From: Actinoplanes utahensis
Lineage (GTDB): Bacteria; Actinomycetota; Actinomycetes; Mycobacteriales; Micromonosporaceae
Length of the DNA: 64,000 nt
Assembly: GCF_016862455.1 (NCBI RefSeq)
Contig: NZ_BOMZ01000082.1
Location: 54,175 to 118,174, forward strand
Direction: 5' to 3'
A program made the position numbers and the translations under genes. The stretch's first letter is position 1, and each line of letters opens with the position of its first letter. The notes under the pieces were generated by a model. The model had not been told where the DNA came from and did no database searches. It saw only the letters and a program-made list of their open reading frames with translations. Below, piece by piece: positions 7,831-16,184 of this stretch.

Positions 7831-8487
7831 ATGACACCCCGCGAGGCGGAACAGAAGCTGCTGGGTGACGGCTGGACCCCGGGCGGCGCCGGCGACTGGG
7901 CCATCGCGCTGCGTTCACCCGACGGCACGAGAGCCGCCCGGATCAGCCCGTTCGACCCGACCGGGCCGTACTCCGCGGCGTTGTACGCACAGGCCGCGCA
8001 CACCCGCCAGGTACCCGTCCTGTACGCCCACCGGCGCCTGACCGGCGGCGGCGACCTGCAACTGCTGGAATGGCTCACACCCGTCCCCGAGCCCGACGCC
8101 GCCGCCTTCCACCGGGCGCTCGCCGCCGGCGCGCCGGAAGTCGCCGAACTCGCCGCCATCGTGCGGCGCGTCCATGCCCAGGCACGGTGCGAGCTGCCCT
8201 GGTGCGGCCCGCTGGACCGCAACCCGGCCAACGTGATGCGCGCCGCCGACGGCCGGCTCGTGGTCCTCGACCTGTTCTACGCCGACGGGCCCGCCCTCTA
8301 CGCGACCGCGGCGGCCGACCCCGACCGGGTGGCCGCCCTGATCCCCGAGGCCGAGCGCCGGTTCATGACCGAGATTCCGATGGCCTCCTCCGGCCCCTGG
8401 GACCCGGCGGCGCGGGAATCGATGCGCGCCGCGCTCGCCGCCGCCGACGCCCGGCGAGCCGCCGTCCACCCGACACGTCAGACCTGA
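7831..8487 (+). CDS. Kinase-fold (APH-like) protein, 218 aa
   Basis: The C-terminal half reads DRNPANVMRAADGRLVVLDL, which looks like a catalytic loop with D and N followed by a magnesium-binding D, as in aminoglycoside phosphotransferase/kinase folds. The N-terminal half has a strand pattern and ends in LLEWLTPVPEPD, a hinge-like segment. Residue spacing is shorter than in canonical APH enzymes, so substrate and even activity are uncertain. It starts with ATG and is followed 11 bases later by the phosphatase gene. Confidence 0.6.
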   Translation: MTPREAEQKLLGDGWTPGGAGDWAIALRSPDGTRAARISPFDPTGPYSAALYAQAAHTRQVPVLYAHRRLTGGGDLQLLEWLTPVPEPDAAAFHRALAAGAPEVAELAAIVRRVHAQARCELPWCGPLDRNPANVMRAADGRLVVLDLFYADGPALYATAAADPDRVAALIPEAERRFMTEIPMASSGPWDPAARESMRAALAAADARRAAVHPTRQT

Positions 8488-8498
8488 GAGGCATCCTG

Positions 8499-9137
8499 GT
8501 GCGCAACGTCTACCTGGTCACCCATCCGGAGGCGACCCATCATGTCGACGACCTCGTCGGCGGATGGTTCGACTCCGACCTGACGGACCGCGGGCTCACG
8601 CACGCCGCCCGGATCGCGGAGGCGCTGGCCGGCCTGCTTCCGGCGGACGGCCCGGTCGAGGTGCACTCGTCGGACCTGCTGCGGACCCGGCGTACGGCGG
8701 AGATCGTCGCGAAACGGCTCGGGGCCGACGTGGTGCTGGACGCCGATCTGCGGGAGAAATCCTACGGGGAGGCCGGCGGCCGTCCACAGGCGTGGCTCGA
8801 CGAGCGGTTCATCCCGCCGCCCGCGACCGGTGAACGGATGCGCCACGACGAGGGGGTGCCGGGCGCCGAGACCAAATGGGACCTGGCCGTACGGGCGTAC
8901 CGGGCGCTGGACCGGATCCTGCGGTCCAGCGCGGAGAACCAGGTCGTGGTCGCGCACGGCGGCACGGCCACGTTCCTCGTCGCGGCCTGGATCGGCATGC
9001 CGATCGACGCGGCGGGTCTCGTGAACTTCCGCTTCTCGTCCGGCGGGATCACGTCGCTGCGTGAGGACGATTTCTTCCACAACCGAGGCGTCGTACGCCT
9101 CGACGACACCACGCACCTGGACGTCACACTCGCCTGA
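8499..9137 (+). CDS. Histidine phosphatase family protein (variant THPEAT motif), 212 aa
   Basis: The phosphoglycerate-mutase fold is shown by EVHSSDLLRTRRTAEIV and by the second catalytic histidine in VVAHGGTATFLVAAWIG. The first motif, normally RHGxT, reads LVTHPEATHH: the histidine is kept but the preceding arginine is threonine. The protein therefore belongs to a variant branch whose activity may differ from typical phosphatases. The GTG start at 8499 follows the kinase-like gene by 11 bases, suggesting one operon. The 3' end overlaps the convergent gene by 14 bases. Confidence 0.8.
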   Translation: MRNVYLVTHPEATHHVDDLVGGWFDSDLTDRGLTHAARIAEALAGLLPADGPVEVHSSDLLRTRRTAEIVAKRLGADVVLDADLREKSYGEAGGRPQAWLDERFIPPPATGERMRHDEGVPGAETKWDLAVRAYRALDRILRSSAENQVVVAHGGTATFLVAAWIGMPIDAAGLVNFRFSSGGITSLREDDFFHNRGVVRLDDTTHLDVTLA

Positions 9138-9468
9138 CCACCACACCGGGTGACTCGATGCGGACGTCACGCGCGATGATCATCATCGGCACGGTTCCGG
9201 CGGCCGTCTCGGCGTCCCACGCGAACAGCCGATACTCGTCGTCGCCCGTGACCTGCCCGGCGAAGCCGCGCTCCGCCGGGGTCGGATCCCGGAAGACCGG
9301 ATGGTGGAAGAGATCCGCGCAGGACACCCAGGCGACATCGCTGAACGTCACCTCGACACTGTGGTGATAGGTCAGGTCGTTGTCCGCCACCAGCCGGAGC
9401 GCGGCCACGTCCCACCGCTCCACCTGCCAGTCCCACCAGCGATCGTTCAGCTCCCGTAGATCATCCAT
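9124..9468 (-). CDS. Uncharacterised small soluble protein, 114 aa
   Basis: The sequence is rich in tryptophan near the start (DRWWDWQVERWDVAALRL) and then shows alternating strands (LTYHHSVEVTFSDVAWVSC), with no signal peptide. I do not recognise the family. I prefer ATG 9466-9468 to the in-frame TTG at 9486. It is convergent with the phosphatase gene. Confidence 0.65.
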   Translation of the reverse strand: MDDLRELNDRWWDWQVERWDVAALRLVADNDLTYHHSVEVTFSDVAWVSCADLFHHPVFRDPTPAERGFAGQVTGDDEYRLFAWDAETAAGTVPMMIIARDVRIESPGVVVRRV

Positions 9469-9573
9469 CGAACGATCATCCGACAATCGGCCCCCAAGAA
9501 CCTGGGCTGGGACAGCCCGCCCAACGGTTCACCCGACGGCTCACCCGGCCGCATGACGGTTCGGGAATGGTCT

Positions 9574-9927
9574 TCACGGTGTGGTGGCCGCGCGTACGAC
9601 GGGAAATCCGTGCCTGCGAGCTGCGACGACGAGAATCAGGGCCGGCGTCAGAAGCAACAGGACACTGATGGGGAAGGAGTCCGCGCCCAAGGAGCGGAGC
9701 AGAAGACCGCCGATCATTCCGCCGGCGGCCATGGCGACGTTCCAGAGCGTGACGAGCATGGCTTGTACCGAGTCGGCAGCTTCGCCCGCGGCATCCGCGG
9801 CCGCGGTCTGCAGCAAGGTGGGGACGCCGCCCCATCCGAGGCCCCACAGCACGGCCGCGGTATAGACGAGGGCGTCACTGTCGGCCAGGACAGCCAGCAG
9901 CTGCAGCGATACCAACCAAGAGCACAC
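9574..9927 (-). pseudogene. Remnant of an MFS transporter, C-terminal third only
   Basis: The frame encodes about three transmembrane helices of an MFS permease, including the phrase LWGLGWGGVPTLLQTA, then VTLWNVAMAAGGMIGGLLL and a last helix ending in AARRHGFPV. A complete transporter has 12 helices and about 400 residues, so the N-terminal two thirds are missing. It abuts and overlaps the 3' end of the kinase pseudogene, which points to a deletion or insertion junction near 9925. Confidence 0.75.
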
Positions 9928-10454
9928 TGACGACGGTCAGCCCGGGCCAGCCCGGTGGAGGATCGGGGATCGGCGGGCCGCCGTGGAGTTCGGTGGGGTC
10001 GGGGGCCTCGAAAAGATCACGGCCGTACGTGACCTCGGTGTCGGAGATCGGGAACGTGGTGTGCGGTGCGGTCGCCTGGCGGTGGGCGATCCGGGCCCGC
10101 TGGACGTCCGCGCTGACCGGCAGATAGATGATCGGGCAGGTGGCGCCGGCCGTGGCCGCCAGCCAGCGCAGGGCGGAGCGTTCGTCGTGGCTCCAGAGAC
10201 CGAAGTCGAGGACGACGCTGGTGCCCAGGCGCAGCGTCTCCAGGGCGACCCTGATCAGCAGGCCCTCCAGCAGATCCCGCTTGCCGTCCGGCTGGGTGCC
10301 GTCGAACAGCGGGATCATCCACTCGTCAGGGGTCAGGCGCAGCGCCCGGTGCGTTCGCGCGAGAGCTTCGGCGCGGGTGGTCTTTCCGGCGCCGGGCAGC
10401 CCGACCAAGGACCAGGACGGCAGCCGGCGATGGGTGACGGGACAGTGCCGTCAC
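9875..10454 (-). pseudogene. P-loop kinase gene with a one-base frameshift
   Basis: The start GTG (10452-10454) overlaps the stop of the HEAT gene (GTGA), and the first 15 codons read VTALSRHPSPAAVLV. One extra base at about 10409 then shifts the frame. Skipping it gives LVGLPGAGKTTRAEALA, a perfect Walker A continuation. Downstream follow DEWMIPLF and LDFGLWSHDERSALRW, typical of the small AAA_33 kinase family. The end runs into the MFS remnant out of frame (ending AAAAGCPGRQ), so the natural C-terminus may also be lost. It is either a decayed gene or a sequencing indel. Confidence 0.75.
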
Positions 10455-11665
10455 GATGACCGGCCGCCGGCGGCGAACGCGGCCATGTCCTCGGCGGTCG
10501 TCGGCAGGCCGTAGCCGCCGACCATGCCCATGAAGTTGCCGAAGGAACCGAAGTCGCCCCACTGCCAGGTCGACGGGGAGGCGGCGAGGGCCCGGACCAG
10601 GCGCTGCTGGCGGTCGGTGAGGTCGGCGAACCGGGTGCCCGCGGCGACCCGGCCGGCGGGGAAGGCGTGACGCAGCGCCTCCTTGACGACCGGCATGGCC
10701 GCCGGGCCGTCGACCGAGGGAATCCGGGTGAGCAGCGTGTCGAACGCCGTGCCGGCGTGGGCGTCGCCGAGCTGGCGCAGCGCCAGAGCGGCGTAACCGG
10801 ACAGGTCGCCCTCCAGGTAGGGGATCCCGCGGCGGGCTCGGTGGTCGCCGGCGGCCCAGGTGTGCAGCTCGGCCACGGCGGCCGGCTCGGTGTCCGGGCC
10901 GTGCAGCGCGGCCAGCGCGACAGCCGCGCCCCAGCGGGGCAGCTCGCGAGCTCCGGCCACCGCCGCGCGCAGAGCGGCCGGCGAGCCGGCGTCGGCGGCG
11001 CCGAGCAGACCGAGAGCGACCAGTGCGGAGGCCGCGACCGTGTCGGACGGGTCGGTGGCGGCGACGGTCAGCGGGCCGATGCTCCCGGCGGCGTCCTCGG
11101 GGAACCAGGCCACCGCGTACGCCGCGGCGGTCCGCACCGCGGGATCCGGGTCGGCCAGCAGCTGCCGATAGAGCGGGACGCCGGCCTGGACCGCCTGGTA
11201 GGCGCACAGGTCGATGTAGGCGTACATCCGCTCCTGGTCGTCCTCCTCCAGGGAGTCCTGGTACTCGTAGTCGCCGGAGTCGTCCTCCTCGCCGGTGGGC
11301 AGCGGCTTCCCGGCCAGCACCGCCTCGCCGCCGGCCGCCCGGCGCCGCAGGTCGGCGATCGGGAACGGATGCGGCAGCAGGGACTCGTCATAGCTGACCG
11401 CCAGGGCCGCCAGCAGGTCCAGGAGCCCGGCCCGGTCCGGGGTGGACGGGTCGGCCAGCAGCTCGATCAGGAACGGCACGGCGAACGCGGTCGCCTGATA
11501 TCGGGTGCCCTGGTGGAAGATGTTGCCGTAGGAATCGTGATAGGCCTGCTTGCGCACCGCGGGGTCGGGGGACCCCAGCGCCCGGATCTGCTCGGGAACG
11601 TCGGCCGCCGATCCGTAGGCGTGTGTCAGCTCGGCCCACGGCACCTCATCGAGTCTCTCCAGCAC
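10451..11665 (-). CDS. HEAT-repeat protein, about 404 aa
   Basis: Many short helical pairs with aspartate-proline turns are seen (LLADPDPAVRTAAAYAVAWF, TDPSDTVAASALVALGLLG), as in HEAT-repeat scaffolds. An acidic linker (GEEDDSGDYEYQDSLEEDD) interrupts the array. The C-terminus ends with TWQWGDFGSFGNFMG, a phrase shared by this group of proteins. I chose the GTG at 11663-11665 (VLERLDEVPW) as the natural start; an ATG ten codons upstream (11695) is also open. It is coupled to the downstream kinase frame by GTGA. Role unknown, probably protein binding. Confidence 0.75.
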   Translation of the reverse strand: MLERLDEVPWAELTHAYGSAADVPEQIRALGSPDPAVRKQAYHDSYGNIFHQGTRYQATAFAVPFLIELLADPSTPDRAGLLDLLAALAVSYDESLLPHPFPIADLRRRAAGGEAVLAGKPLPTGEEDDSGDYEYQDSLEEDDQERMYAYIDLCAYQAVQAGVPLYRQLLADPDPAVRTAAAYAVAWFPEDAAGSIGPLTVAATDPSDTVAASALVALGLLGAADAGSPAALRAAVAGARELPRWGAAVALAALHGPDTEPAAVAELHTWAAGDHRARRGIPYLEGDLSGYAALALRQLGDAHAGTAFDTLLTRIPSVDGPAAMPVVKEALRHAFPAGRVAAGTRFADLTDRQQRLVRALAASPSTWQWGDFGSFGNFMGMVGGYGLPTTAEDMAAFAAGGRSS

Positions 11666-11699
11666 GCCCCGGACCCTAGCGTCACCCCCTGACATTTCC

Positions 11700-12522
11700 G
11701 ATGAGCCCGAGCAGCAGGGCCTCGGCGGAGGACCCCGGCCTCGGCCCGGAACCGTTCCTCCGGATAGTCGACGGTCGCGGCCGTGTGCCGGGTCAGCCCG
11801 GGGACCGCGACCGCCCCGTCATCGTCGTGCAGGGTGCTGAGCAGCCGGGTCAGCACGGTCCGCGCATCGGGCGCCGGTCCGCCGAACATGCCGCTGTGCA
11901 CCGCCGCGCGCAGTGGCCGGACCTCGACCAGGAGACTGACCGTGCCGCGCAGCGACGTGGTCGGCGCGGGCCGGCCGATGTCCCAGTTGTCGGAGTCGGC
12001 GATCACGATCACGTCCGGGTCGAGAACGTCGGCGTTGTCGGTCAGCAGCCGCTCCAGGGAGGCCGAACCGTACTCCTCCTCGCCCTCCACGAACACCGTC
12101 ACGCCGACCGGAAGATCGTCACCTCAGGCCCGCAGTGCCGCGACGTGCGCCATCACCCCGGCCTTGTCGTCGGCGGCGCCACGCCCGTAGAGCCGGCCGG
12201 CACGTTCCACCGGCGCGAACGGGGGAGTGGTCCACAGCCCCGGATCGCCGGCCGGTTGGACGTCGTGATGGGCGTAGAGCAGGACGTTCGGCCGGCCGGG
12301 CCGCCATCCGGTGACCGCCGGCTGCCCGCCCGAGCGGGCGATGCGGACCTGCGGACCACAACCTGCCGACAGCGTTGCGACGTACGCGGCCGAGCGCTCC
12401 AGAACGCGGTGGTCGAACCCGTCGAACGCGGTCCCCGGGATGCGGATCAACTGTTCCAGGTCGGCGCGGACCCCGGGCGTCTCCCGCTCGATCGCGGCCC
12501 GCAGACGGGTGCTGTCGGTCAT
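11700..12522 (-). pseudogene. M20 dipeptidase pseudogene
   Basis: The N-terminal part (MTDSTRLRAAIERETPGVRA ... LLYAHHDVQPAG ... GRGAADDKAGVMAHVAALRA) is a normal M20 metallopeptidase with the zinc-binding HxD and DDKAG motifs. An in-frame TGA at 12124-12126 interrupts it, and the same frame continues GDDLPVGVTVFVEGEEEYGS with the catalytic EEE region and SDNWDIGRPAPTTSLRG. The homology fades near 11740, leaving about 270 of the usual 440 residues. So there are two lesions: a nonsense codon and loss of the C-terminal catalytic lobe. Confidence 0.85.
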
Positions 12523-12555
12523 GCCTCAGCGGCTACCCGATCAGCGCCGGATCAG

Positions 12556-12960
12556 TCAGCGCACGAGCAGCGTGTAACTGGGCGCGAACCCGGTGCGGCA
12601 GCGGAACGACACCCACACCCGGCGGGCGACACCGTCCGCGCCGACCTTGCGACACTCGGCGGACGCGTCGGCGACCTCGGTGAAGGCGGCGGTGTAGACC
12701 TGGGTCTCGTGTCTGGCCGGCCGGGTCCGCGGCTGGTAGGTGACGATCAGGTCGTCCCCGGCGAACCCGGACCGCACCGAGTACGACCGCCAGACCCCGG
12801 CCTGCTTCCCGGACTGGCCGATCACCCCCGCACGCCCGAAGTCGTACGTGCCGAGCAGCGCGGTGACGGTCCGCGCCGGCTTGGCCTGGACGGCGGTGCC
12901 CGGCGCGAGCACGGCAACGGAGGCGGCGACGAGTGCCGCCTTCTTCAGGATCGTACGCAT
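12556..12960 (-). CDS. Secreted small protein, 134 aa
   Basis: A signal peptide is clear: MRTILKKAALVAASVAVLAP followed by GTAVQA, with probable cleavage after AxA. The mature part is a small beta-rich domain with two cysteines (SAECRKVG and SFRCRTGF). A good ribosome-binding site (GGAGGAGAGG) precedes ATG 12958-12960, which supports this start over a longer frame. No family is recognised. Confidence 0.8.
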   Translation of the reverse strand: MRTILKKAALVAASVAVLAPGTAVQAKPARTVTALLGTYDFGRAGVIGQSGKQAGVWRSYSVRSGFAGDDLIVTYQPRTRPARHETQVYTAAFTEVADASAECRKVGADGVARRVWVSFRCRTGFAPSYTLLVR

Positions 12961-13023
12961 GGACTGCCTCTCCTCCGGTCGCCGGAACATCAGCGACATG
13001 AGGAATAACCCGGACTTGCGCCC

Positions 13024-13935
13024 TCAGGTTTCGGCCCTGCGCTGGTCTCCTGACATCGGCCTCGGGGGCTCGCTGAGCAGCGCCCTGAGCGCGTGCGCCA
13101 GCTGCGCCGGTCGCTCGACGGGACCGAGGTGACCGCCCGGGAGCTCGGTCAGGGGCAGGCCGAGGCGGGTGGCGAGCGCTGCGGCGGCCCGGTACGGCAG
13201 TTGGCCGCGGGAGTCGATGCCGGCGGCCGGGACGAGGCGTGCGGAGGATGCCGCGAGCGCGGTCAGATCGGGTTCGCTGGTGGTGAACGGGATCAGGATG
13301 TGCTCCAGGAACAGCGGCTGGAGGGCGGTGAGGCGGGTGAACAACTCCCGCAGTTCCGGGGTGGGTGGTTCGGGCCGCGTGCCGGCGTAGCCGTCGAGCC
13401 AGTCGCCGGGGTGGTGCAGCGTGGCGGGGGTGGCGCCGGGGCCGGGGGCCGTCATGGCGGCGGTCATGAGCTGGGCCGCGGCGGCCGGGCCGTCGGTGCG
13501 CGCGGCCGCCCGGACCGCTTCGAGGGCGCTGCGGTGACGGGCGGCGTCGGGCAGCAGGGCTGTCACCGGTGGCTCGTGGACGACCGCGAGGCGAACGTGC
13601 CCGGGGTGGCGGGCGAGGAGTTCGAGCGTGGTGATGGCGCCGGCGCTGAAGGCGAACACGGCCGGTGGCTCGTCGAAGAGCTCCGTGATCAGGGCGCGGG
13701 TGTCGTCGGCGTGGATCCTCGGGTGCTGGTCCGCGGTGATGCCGCCGGGTCGCGCCGCCGAGGCGACGCGGCTGGACATCGCGACGACTCGGTAGCGGCC
13801 GGCCAGGTGTGCGGTGAGCCGGTCGAGGACACCGGCGTGACCGGAGCCGCCGGGCAGGAGCAGCAGGGGCGGGCCGTCACCGCGCTGGTCGTAGTCGATG
13901 GTGGTGCCGTTGACGGTGAGCGTGGCGGTAGGGAT
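13024..13935 (-). CDS. Alpha/beta hydrolase, 303 aa, apparently starting at ATC
   Basis: The frame reads PTATLTVNGTTIDYDQRGDG, then PPLLLLPGGSGHAG (oxyanion region), nucleophile motif FAFSAGAITTLELL, and a C-terminal PGGHLGPVERP with the catalytic histidine. No ATG, GTG or TTG occurs between the upstream in-frame stop and residue 52. The codon placed five bases after a good ribosome-binding site (AGGAGAG) is ATC at 13933-13935. A start at the internal ATG (13779) would remove the first strands and oxyanion hole. Either a rare ATC start is used or a start-codon mutation has damaged the gene. It is cotranscribed with and downstream of the TetR gene. Confidence 0.7.
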   Translation of the reverse strand: MPTATLTVNGTTIDYDQRGDGPPLLLLPGGSGHAGVLDRLTAHLAGRYRVVAMSSRVASAARPGGITADQHPRIHADDTRALITELFDEPPAVFAFSAGAITTLELLARHPGHVRLAVVHEPPVTALLPDAARHRSALEAVRAAARTDGPAAAAQLMTAAMTAPGPGATPATLHHPGDWLDGYAGTRPEPPTPELRELFTRLTALQPLFLEHILIPFTTSEPDLTALAASSARLVPAAGIDSRGQLPYRAAAALATRLGLPLTELPGGHLGPVERPAQLAHALRALLSEPPRPMSGDQRRAET

Positions 13936-13948
13936 GGGTCTCTCCTGT

Positions 13949-14518
13949 CTAGATGTCGGACCAGTGGGTCAGGGTGTGGTGGAGAGCCTCGACCGCCCGG
14001 TGCCACGAGGTGTCCAGGCTGTGGTCGGCGGTGAAGCCGCCGGTGGCCTCCAGATCGCTGAAACCGTGCAGGGTGCTGCGCAGCAGCCGGACCGCGTCGG
14101 TGGCGTCCGGTTCGGACAGGTCGTAGCCGCGCAGCAGCGCGTAACAGACGTCGATGATGCGCGCGGCGTCACCCGACGCGGCGAGCCGATCCGGTGGGAC
14201 GGGGTGCCGGGTCGCGGCGTAGCGGCCGGGCCGTCCCATGGCCAGGGTGCGGTAGGTGTCGGCGAAGGCGGTGAGGGCGGTGTGGCCCGATCGTCCGGCG
14301 ATGGCCTCGCCGAGCGCGTCGGCCCATTCGCCGAGCGCCAGCATCGCCACCCGCTCCCGCAGGTCGGCAAGGCCGCCGATGTGGGTGTAGAGGCTGGCGT
14401 CGCGGACGCCGGAGCGCTTGGCGAGCGCCGACAGGGTCAGATGGTCGAAGCCGATCTCGTCGGCGAGGTCGGCGGCTGCGGAGACCAGAGCGTCCGGGGT
14501 GAGTCTCTCGCGGGGCAT
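13949..14518 (-). CDS. TetR-family regulator with WHG-type C-terminal domain, 189 aa
   Basis: The N-terminal helix-turn-helix is standard (FDHLTLSALAKRSGVRDASL then YTHIGG). The C-terminal part (ADTYRTLAMGRPGRYAATRH ... LLRSTLHGFSDLEATGGF) matches the TetR_C_33/WHG ligand-binding domain. I chose ATG 14516-14518 (MPRERLTPD) as it directly precedes the first helix. The hydrolase gene follows 13 bases later, and is the likely regulated partner together with the regulator itself. Confidence 0.9.
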   Translation of the reverse strand: MPRERLTPDALVSAAADLADEIGFDHLTLSALAKRSGVRDASLYTHIGGLADLRERVAMLALGEWADALGEAIAGRSGHTALTAFADTYRTLAMGRPGRYAATRHPVPPDRLAASGDAARIIDVCYALLRGYDLSEPDATDAVRLLRSTLHGFSDLEATGGFTADHSLDTSWHRAVEALHHTLTHWSDI

Positions 14519-14527
14519 GGCCGTCCG

Positions 14528-14551
14528 CCTTCCTAATGATCCTAGGGAAGG
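14528..14551. promoter_or_regulatory. Possible TetR autoregulatory operator
   Basis: An inverted pair CCTTCC / GGAAGG separated by 12 bases lies just upstream of the TetR start. The region also contains three TCCTA-like words. The arms are short and this is only a candidate. Confidence 0.3.
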
Positions 14552-14630
14552 TCCTAACATACACAGGATTCTCGTGAGCGGCTGCGGGTATGCGGTGTCC
14601 GACGACCGGTCCGAGCGGAAGGTGGCAGTG

Positions 14631-14813
14631 ATGGGCGAGGAGCGGAAGGTTCACGGCGAGGACGCGGGCAGCAGCACCGACCAGCACGTCACCGGAGCCG
14701 AGGAGACCGAGGCGAGCCCGGTGGACACCGAACCCACCGCGGACACGCCCGCGCACGGCAGTGGCAACGCCGGGATCGACGTGATCCGGGAAGGGCGGGA
14801 ACGTCTCAGCTGA
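14631..14813 (+). CDS. Small acidic protein, 60 aa
   Basis: The ATG at 14631 follows a GGAAGG-type ribosome-binding site. The product is acidic and disordered-looking, rich in E, D, T and S (GEDAGSSTDQHVTGAEETEA), ending in IDVIREGRERLS. Third codon positions are strongly G/C, as in neighbouring real genes, which supports coding. The stop overlaps the convergent membrane protein gene by eight bases. Function unknown. Confidence 0.55.
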   Translation: MGEERKVHGEDAGSSTDQHVTGAEETEASPVDTEPTADTPAHGSGNAGIDVIREGRERLS

Positions 14814-15642
14814 GCCGGTCGGCGGCGCGCTGGACCGCCCAGGTGAGCAGGGCGGGTGCGGCCAGGGACAGGGCGGCTGCGGCGACCGTCAGGGCCACCG
14901 CGGTGAACGTGGGAGTGGGGGCGCCGGCGATCGCGTAGCCGCACACCAGAAGGACGTTCTCCGGAACCGGTTCGGGGATCTGCCGGTGCAGGATCGCCAG
15001 GTCGTCGGGAGCGTACAGGGCCGGGAGCAGGGTCAGGACAGCGCCGGCGATCAGGGCGGCACGGGTCGCCGGGCCGCTGACCGTGCGGGTCACGGCTGCG
15101 GCGGTCAGGGCGCCGGCGGCGATCACGGTCAGCAGGCCGGGGGAGATCGCGACGACGCGGTCCAGGTCCTGCGGGCCGGAGAGGATCACGAAGAGGCCGA
15201 ACACCGCGGCCGGTAGCGTCAGCAGTGCCAGGGTGCGGGCGCGCCGGGACCCGGGCAGCACGAGCACCGCCACCACGGCGGAGCCGGCCGCGCCGAACCG
15301 CAGCAACTCGGCCAGCTGGCCCCACCAGAGCTGGTCGCGCCAGTACTCGGCGAACGGGCCGGTCGTGATCGGGCAGCCGTTGGCGCCGCGCGGCGGCGGG
15401 CCGGGCGACGGGATCCAGGTGGCGATGAGCTGCACGGCGGCGGAGGCGGCCGGCAGCAGGGCGACGGCCAGCAGGGCGAGGCGCAGCGGCCGTGGGGCGG
15501 ACCGGCCGGCGACCGCGACGACCGCGGCCAGGATCAGCATGGCCGCGGTCTCCGCGCCGTACCGGATCTCGGGTCCTTCCAGCCCCGCGCCGATCGCGGA
15601 GAGGGCGGCGGCGAGGCCGAAGGCGGCGATCAACGGGTGCAC
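14806..15642 (-). CDS. Polytopic membrane protein, 278 aa
   Basis: Starts at GTG 15640-15642 and shows about seven or eight hydrophobic segments, with one larger extracellular-type loop between the second and third (IPSPGPPPRGANGCPITTG, then FAEYWRDQLWWGQ). No transporter or enzyme motif is recognised. It runs toward the small acidic gene, with an eight-base overlap of the two 3' ends. Confidence 0.75.
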   Translation of the reverse strand: MHPLIAAFGLAAALSAIGAGLEGPEIRYGAETAAMLILAAVVAVAGRSAPRPLRLALLAVALLPAASAAVQLIATWIPSPGPPPRGANGCPITTGPFAEYWRDQLWWGQLAELLRFGAAGSAVVAVLVLPGSRRARTLALLTLPAAVFGLFVILSGPQDLDRVVAISPGLLTVIAAGALTAAAVTRTVSGPATRAALIAGAVLTLLPALYAPDDLAILHRQIPEPVPENVLLVCGYAIAGAPTPTFTAVALTVAAAALSLAAPALLTWAVQRAADRLS

Positions 15643-15666
15643 CGGAGCATCATGCCGACAAATCGA

Positions 15667-16161
15667 TCAGCGTGCCGCCCTTCGTGCCCGGTAGGCGCTG
15701 GCCTTCGCCCGGTTCTGACAGGTCAGGCCGCAGAATCGGCGGGAGGCGTTGCGGGTGGTGTCCAAGAAGACACGCGCGCAGCGCTCGGCTTCGCAGGCGC
15801 CGAGCCGGGCGGCCTGGCCGACACCGATCACCATGGCGATCGCGGTGCCCATGTCGGCGGCCCAGGCGTCGACGCGGGTGGCGTCCGGGCGGTGGAACGC
15901 GAGGACCGGTGACTGCCCGGGGTGACCGTGCAGGTTGGGGACCGCGCCGTGCCGGGCCAGGAGGTCGTTGAGCCGGGTCACGGCGGCGTCGAGGTGCTCG
16001 CCGGCGCCGAAGACGGGACGCAGCGCGTCGGCGACGGCCGCCAGTTCGCCGATGTCGTCAGTGGAGTTGATCAGGGTGACAGCCTGCTCGATCCACCGGC
16101 TGACGTAACTGTCTATTTGGGATTGACCAGTGATGTGCCCGGGCTCTATCGTCACTGTCAT
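15667..16161 (-). CDS. CGNR zinc-finger regulator, 164 aa
   Basis: The C-terminus carries the CGNR-type zinc finger: GACEAERCARVFLDTTRNAS, then RRFCGLTCQNRAKASAYRAR, with cysteines in pairs C-x4-C and C-x3-C. The N-terminal half is the ABATE-like helical region (LAAVADALRPVF, LLARHGAVPNLHGHP). Such proteins are thought to be stress-responsive transcription factors. The start ATG (16159-16161) lies inside a palindrome shared with the divergent SCO6745-type gene, suggesting regulation of both. Confidence 0.85.
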   Translation of the reverse strand: MTVTIEPGHITGQSQIDSYVSRWIEQAVTLINSTDDIGELAAVADALRPVFGAGEHLDAAVTRLNDLLARHGAVPNLHGHPGQSPVLAFHRPDATRVDAWAADMGTAIAMVIGVGQAARLGACEAERCARVFLDTTRNASRRFCGLTCQNRAKASAYRARRAAR

Positions 16162-16178
16162 AGCGTACATAGACAGTG
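16153..16178. promoter_or_regulatory. Palindrome spanning the CGNR / SCO6745 divergent starts
   Basis: The arms CACTGTC and GACAGTG are separated by 12 bases that also contain ATA repeats on both sides. The site covers the start codon of the CGNR gene and ends six bases before the ATG of the divergent gene. A protein bound here would block both. Confidence 0.5.
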
Positions 16179-16184
16179 AGGACG

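Noticed and set aside
13689..14006. Separate minus-strand frame upstream of the hydrolase
   Set aside because: Its residues are R/P/S-rich and out of frame with the hydrolase. The true hydrolase N-terminus lies in the other frame up to 13935.
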